Source: Strigomonas culicis
Taxonomy: Eukaryota; Euglenozoa; Kinetoplastea; Trypanosomatida; Trypanosomatidae
NCBI GenBank assembly: GCA_000482145.1
Contig: AUXH01000125.1
Span: 1 to 38,190 of the forward strand
Direction of reading: 5' to 3'
Length of the DNA stretch: 38,190 nt
Below are positions 34,959 through 38,190 of the stretch, piece after piece (position 1 is the first letter of the stretch; every line of letters begins with the position of its first letter). The notes below the pieces were generated by a model that was not told where the DNA came from, did no database searches, and saw nothing but the letters and a program-made list of their open reading frames with translations. Both the position numbers and the translations under genes were made by a program.

Positions 34959-35348
34959 CTGAACAACAAAAAAAAACGGAAAGTATGATTAAAAAGAAAA
35001 GAATAAAACTGCGGAGAGGGAACGAGAGAACGAAAGTAAAGATATTTATTTTTACTTCTTCCTTCTTTCCTCCTCCTTATTAAGTCGCACTTGACAAGAA
35101 TGAAGAAAAAAAAACGTATTATTATTATTGTACAATATCTGTTTTTTTTTCTTTTTTCTTTGCAATTATGACTCCATCTTTTCATTGTTCTTTCTTTTTT
35201 TTTCTCCTTTTATTCATGGTGTGGATAATGGATGGCATGGTATGTGCTCTCACTTTCTTGGAAAGAATTCATTTCCGCCTTCTCAAAAACACTATTCTCT
35301 TTGAAACATGATATCGGGACTGTATGTCTATAGACATGACAGCTTCCA

Positions 35349-35368
35349 ATATATATATATATATATAT
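35349..35368. repeat. (AT)n microsatellite
   Basis: Ten AT units just upstream of the pyrimidine tract of the last gene. Confidence 0.9.
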
Positions 35369-35373
35369 GTATA

Positions 35374-35433
35374 CTTCTCACTTTTGCTTCTCTACCTCCC
35401 TACCCTCTCTTTCTCTCCTTTACGACATCATAG
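35374..35433 (+). promoter_or_regulatory. Predicted spliced-leader acceptor for the last gene
   Basis: A long C/T-rich tract (35374-35421) is followed by AG at 35432-35433. The next 206 nt to the start codon at 35640 contain no ATG. ATATAG near 35480 is an alternative acceptor. Confidence 0.6.
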
Positions 35434-35639
35434 GTTTTAGTTATAACGGATAACATATTTGTTGTTATTTTTGTATATATAGGTGCGCTTCTACAACTCC
35501 GATAGAAGACGATTGACCAGGTACCCACTTATTGAGTGCTCGGCATAGATATAGAATCTCTCAGAGGTTGAACAAACAATAATAGTAAAAAGGGAAAAGA
35601 GCCACGAGCGTTTCTGTTCATACGTCTCGTCACTTCACC

Positions 35640-37898
35640 ATGTCCTCCGAGGTCGCTGTCCGGCCCACAGCCCCCTTCGAGTCCGCCAGCACGGTCGACC
35701 TGCCCTTCGCCCACGCGAGCTACATCCTCGCGCAGCACGCGCTCTTCCTGCGGGTTCAGCGGCTGCGCTACGCGGTGGCGGCGACCGCGGCCGGCAGCCA
35801 CTCCCCGCCGGCGCAGCTGGAGCAGGACAACGCGCTCGCGCTCAGCGACTGGAGCGAGCGCTACGCGGAGAACCTCTCCGCGGCCGGCGCGGCGGTGCGT
35901 GACGAGAAGTGCCGGAGCCTGTGGGCCTTCACGACGCTTATGCTACGGCTTCACGAGCGACCCGGGGGCGCTGGCGCCGACGCGCTGATCCCCGCGGGGC
36001 GCCGCGTGCAGGCCTGGTACAGCCGCTTCTTCATGGACCCCGCCTTCATCCAGCAGTACATACGCGAGCTCACGCTGGACGACGTACTGGCGGACAGCGC
36101 CGAGGCCCTCGACGCGATGGAGACGCTCTTCCTCATTGGCGAGTTCAGCCTCGCCGCGGAGCTGCTCGACACGGTGTACCGACTGCTGTACAACACGGTG
36201 GAGGGCCGGCGGCTGCTAGAGAACGAGATCGCGACGCAGGAGACGCTCGAGCGGCTGCTGCGGCTGCTGACCGTCTCCTTCGACTCGGCGGCGTCGCACA
36301 AGGAGTGGTGCGCGGAGGCCAACAACGCGGTGCACGTCGGCAAGACGTCGCTGCGCCTCACTCTTGCGAGCACCACCGCCACCGGCGCCGCGCTGCAGGC
36401 GCTCCTGAGCGTCGCGCTGCAGATGCTGCTCATCATGAGCGGCGACGACTACCTCCTCGCCAAGCGCTGCAAGAAGCTCCACGGCGACATGTCGGAGTCT
36501 CTGTTTCTCTTCGCGAGCTACTGCTCGATACCGGCCGCGTACCAGCCGCTCGACCGCATCGCGGACCTCTTCGACCGGTCCCTCGTGCAGACGTTCGGCG
36601 AGGGCGGCAGCGGCGAGTGGTACCATCAGATCCTCGGCCTCCTCGTCCACACGCAGTCCGTGGAGGACGTGGCGCTCGCGATGCTGCAGGTCGCAGAGGT
36701 GGTGGAGCAGACCTTTCCGTGGGAGCCGGCGCTCCTCCTCGCGGCGGATGCAGAAGAGGAGGAGGAGGAGGGGGAGGAAGACGGTGGGGCATTAGACGCC
36801 ACGCCGCTGCGTGAGGAGAGCAACCGGCACCTCGTGCTGCTGTCCATGGCGGCGCACACGGCCGACCTCTGCGCGCCGTCCGTCGTCGCCCCGGCGGCGC
36901 AGATCGCGCTCACCTTCGCGCGCAACGACCTGCTCGCCGCCTACACGCGGCTCTTCCGTGGCGGCGAGCGGCTGTGGAAGGTGGCCGGCGCCTACGTCGT
37001 GTACGCGCCGCTGATGAACCCGGTGGAGATCTACAATGTGCTCGTGCCCGCGGCGGTGCGGGCCGCGACGAACACCGCGACCTACAACGCCTTCTGCGGC
37101 TTTGTGCACCGCATGCTGGACGCGAACGCGCCGGTGCAGCAGGAGCTGCGGCGGCAGCTCCTCGCGCGCCTCGGCAGCGGCTCCACTGCGGAGGCGTGGG
37201 TCGCCGCGGTGGACCACTACCGCGAGCGCCTCCACCGCGAGGCGCACGAGCACGTCATCGCGACGCGCCTCGCGGGCGGCGACGGCGGCTGGGCGGCGTG
37301 GCTCGCGGTGGAGGTGCAGCAACCGCAGCCGGTGCAGTGGGCGCTGCAGGCGCGGCTCATGGCCGCCACCGCACTCGAGGACGAGCTGCTCCTCGTCGTT
37401 GGGGAGTCCGTGCAGAACGGGTTCATCTCGCTCGACACGTGCCCCACGACGGAGCTGCTCTACAGCCTCCGCTGCTGCGCCGCGCTGTCGGTGTACCGCC
37501 GCGCGGCCGCGGCCGTGCGGCCGTGGCAGCACGACGCGCCGCAGCCGCACGCGGACACCGCCGCGGCGATGAAGGCGGCGGCGTGGTGCCTGGACGCGCT
37601 GCGCGACCTGCTGCGGCACATCGACGCGTGCGACTACTACCTGCACCCCGAGACGGTATTCGCGCTCGTGGAGCATGGGGCCGACGTGGTGCTTGCGCTG
37701 CGCCGCTGGCTCGCCGCCGGCGCGCCGCAGCCGCACCACCGCTCCAGCGCGCACCTGTCGGAGCCGCTGCTGCCGCTGCTGACGGCCACGCTCGAGACGA
37801 CGCGCATCCACCAGGTGAAGCACCGCGAATGGATGGATGCGCACGCGCCCCGCCTCTTAGAAAAGCTGATGCAGATGGTCGACACGCACTTAGAGTAG
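35640..37898 (+). CDS. Helical protein of unknown function
   Basis: 752 residues, almost entirely predicted alpha-helical, with Leu/Ala-rich amphipathic stretches that suggest a helical-repeat (HEAT/ARM-like) solenoid, though no clear repeat register was found. Recognisable local patterns include FMDPAFIQQYIRELTLDD, ETLFLIGEFSLAAELLDTVY and WYHQILGLLVHTQSVEDVAL. An acidic run (EEEEEEGEED) lies near 370-380. No signal peptide, membrane helix or catalytic motif is seen. The first ATG after the predicted acceptor is used as start. Codons are strongly GC-ending throughout. It is the last gene of the window and on the same strand as all others. I do not recognise the family; it may be a kinetoplastid-specific protein. 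Confidence 0.8.
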   Translation: MSSEVAVRPTAPFESASTVDLPFAHASYILAQHALFLRVQRLRYAVAATAAGSHSPPAQLEQDNALALSDWSERYAENLSAAGAAVRDEKCRSLWAFTTLMLRLHERPGGAGADALIPAGRRVQAWYSRFFMDPAFIQQYIRELTLDDVLADSAEALDAMETLFLIGEFSLAAELLDTVYRLLYNTVEGRRLLENEIATQETLERLLRLLTVSFDSAASHKEWCAEANNAVHVGKTSLRLTLASTTATGAALQALLSVALQMLLIMSGDDYLLAKRCKKLHGDMSESLFLFASYCSIPAAYQPLDRIADLFDRSLVQTFGEGGSGEWYHQILGLLVHTQSVEDVALAMLQVAEVVEQTFPWEPALLLAADAEEEEEEGEEDGGALDATPLREESNRHLVLLSMAAHTADLCAPSVVAPAAQIALTFARNDLLAAYTRLFRGGERLWKVAGAYVVYAPLMNPVEIYNVLVPAAVRAATNTATYNAFCGFVHRMLDANAPVQQELRRQLLARLGSGSTAEAWVAAVDHYRERLHREAHEHVIATRLAGGDGGWAAWLAVEVQQPQPVQWALQARLMAATALEDELLLVVGESVQNGFISLDTCPTTELLYSLRCCAALSVYRRAAAAVRPWQHDAPQPHADTAAAMKAAAWCLDALRDLLRHIDACDYYLHPETVFALVEHGADVVLALRRWLAAGAPQPHHRSSAHLSEPLLPLLTATLETTRIHQVKHREWMDAHAPRLLEKLMQMVDTHLE

Positions 37899-38190
37899 CG
37901 TGCGTACACCGGTGCTGTCCTTATGTGGTGGTGGCGGTGGTGGTGGTCGATGGTTTGTCGTCGACGCTGTTGTGGAAGTTTTTAATAATAAAGAAAAGCA
38001 CATGTGTGTGCGTTATAAATGGAGAACTTCTATATCCAGGATTATTAAAAAAAAAAGTCATATAGAGAGAAGAGTATGGTTTCCCTTCTTTTCGTTTTTT
38101 TCCAACGAACATGTTGCTGTTTCTGTGCAAATGGTCTCAATCTCTTCTCTCTCTTCTCTCTCTTCTCTCTCTTCTCTCTCTCTCTCTCTC
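37899..38190. other. Spacer after the last gene, running to the window edge
   Basis: A short GT-rich 3' UTR is followed by AT-rich DNA and then a CT-rich repeat that continues past the window edge. No gene is recognised. Confidence 0.7.
38141..38190 (+). repeat. 9-bp tandem repeat (TCTCTTCTC)4 followed by (TC)n
   Basis: Four exact copies of TCTCTTCTC (38141-38176) run into (TC)7 to the window end. A pure pyrimidine tract like this probably serves, or could serve, as the trans-splicing tract of a following + strand gene outside the window. Confidence 0.9.

Larger units (their letters stand above)
34959..35639. other. Intergenic spacer between the large membrane-protein gene and the last gene
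   Basis: AT-rich, with (TA)n at 35349-35368, a strong pyrimidine tract at 35374-35421 and a 206-nt ATG-free leader after AG 35432-35433. No gene is recognised. Confidence 0.75.

Noticed and set aside
1..38190. Possible strand-switch region, tRNA, rRNA or spliced-leader RNA gene
   Set aside because: All supported genes are on the + strand, no spacer shows a compact GC-rich tRNA-like fold, and the spliced-leader sequence pattern was not found by eye.
444..38190. An operon-like functional cluster or defence system
   Set aside because: The recognised genes have unrelated housekeeping roles. Shared orientation is normal for trypanosomatid polycistronic transcription and does not show functional linkage.

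Overview
This window looks like nuclear DNA of a trypanosomatid (kinetoplastid) protist. Thirteen intact, intronless protein genes all lie on the + strand, as expected for one directional polycistronic unit, and there is no strand switch. Coding sequence is GC-rich (strong G/C preference at third positions). The spacers are very AT-rich, full of poly-T, poly-A and microsatellites. Pyrimidine tracts followed by AG, the signature of spliced-leader trans-splicing acceptors, precede the starts. Protein types also fit, but genus cannot be told from the sequence alone. No tRNA, rRNA, transposon, CRISPR or prokaryotic-style promoter was seen.

Layout: 444-4247 USP7-type deubiquitinase; 5358-6536 casein kinase 2 alpha; 8164-9579 membrane-anchored degenerate cyclophilin; 10350-11564 RCL1-type rRNA-processing protein; 12072-13688 leucine-rich-repeat plus coiled-coil protein; 14136-15158 four-pass membrane protein; 15482-15913 ribosomal protein L26 (uL24); 16347-18725 PMS-type MutL mismatch-repair endonuclease; 19074-21164 CEP131/AZI1-like coiled-coil protein; 21685-23745 protein with an EF-hand-like head and a C-terminal CaaX box; 24457-30780 giant protein resembling the front part of BEACH-family proteins but with no BEACH domain; 31638-34958 large multi-pass membrane protein; 35640-37898 helical protein of unknown function.

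The genes do not form a functional operon. As usual in trypanosomatids, neighbours have unrelated roles (ubiquitin removal, signalling, ribosome biogenesis, DNA repair, cytoskeleton/cilium, membrane). Expression is presumably set after transcription, through trans-splicing and untranslated regions.

Nothing here is clearly a new multi-gene system. The items most worth checking are a possible cis-intron arrangement in the L26 leader, the BEACH-less giant protein, the CaaX-tailed protein, the cyclophilin lacking its catalytic residues, the CEP131-like match, and the complete lack of ATG in twelve predicted 5' leaders (1,135 nt in all).
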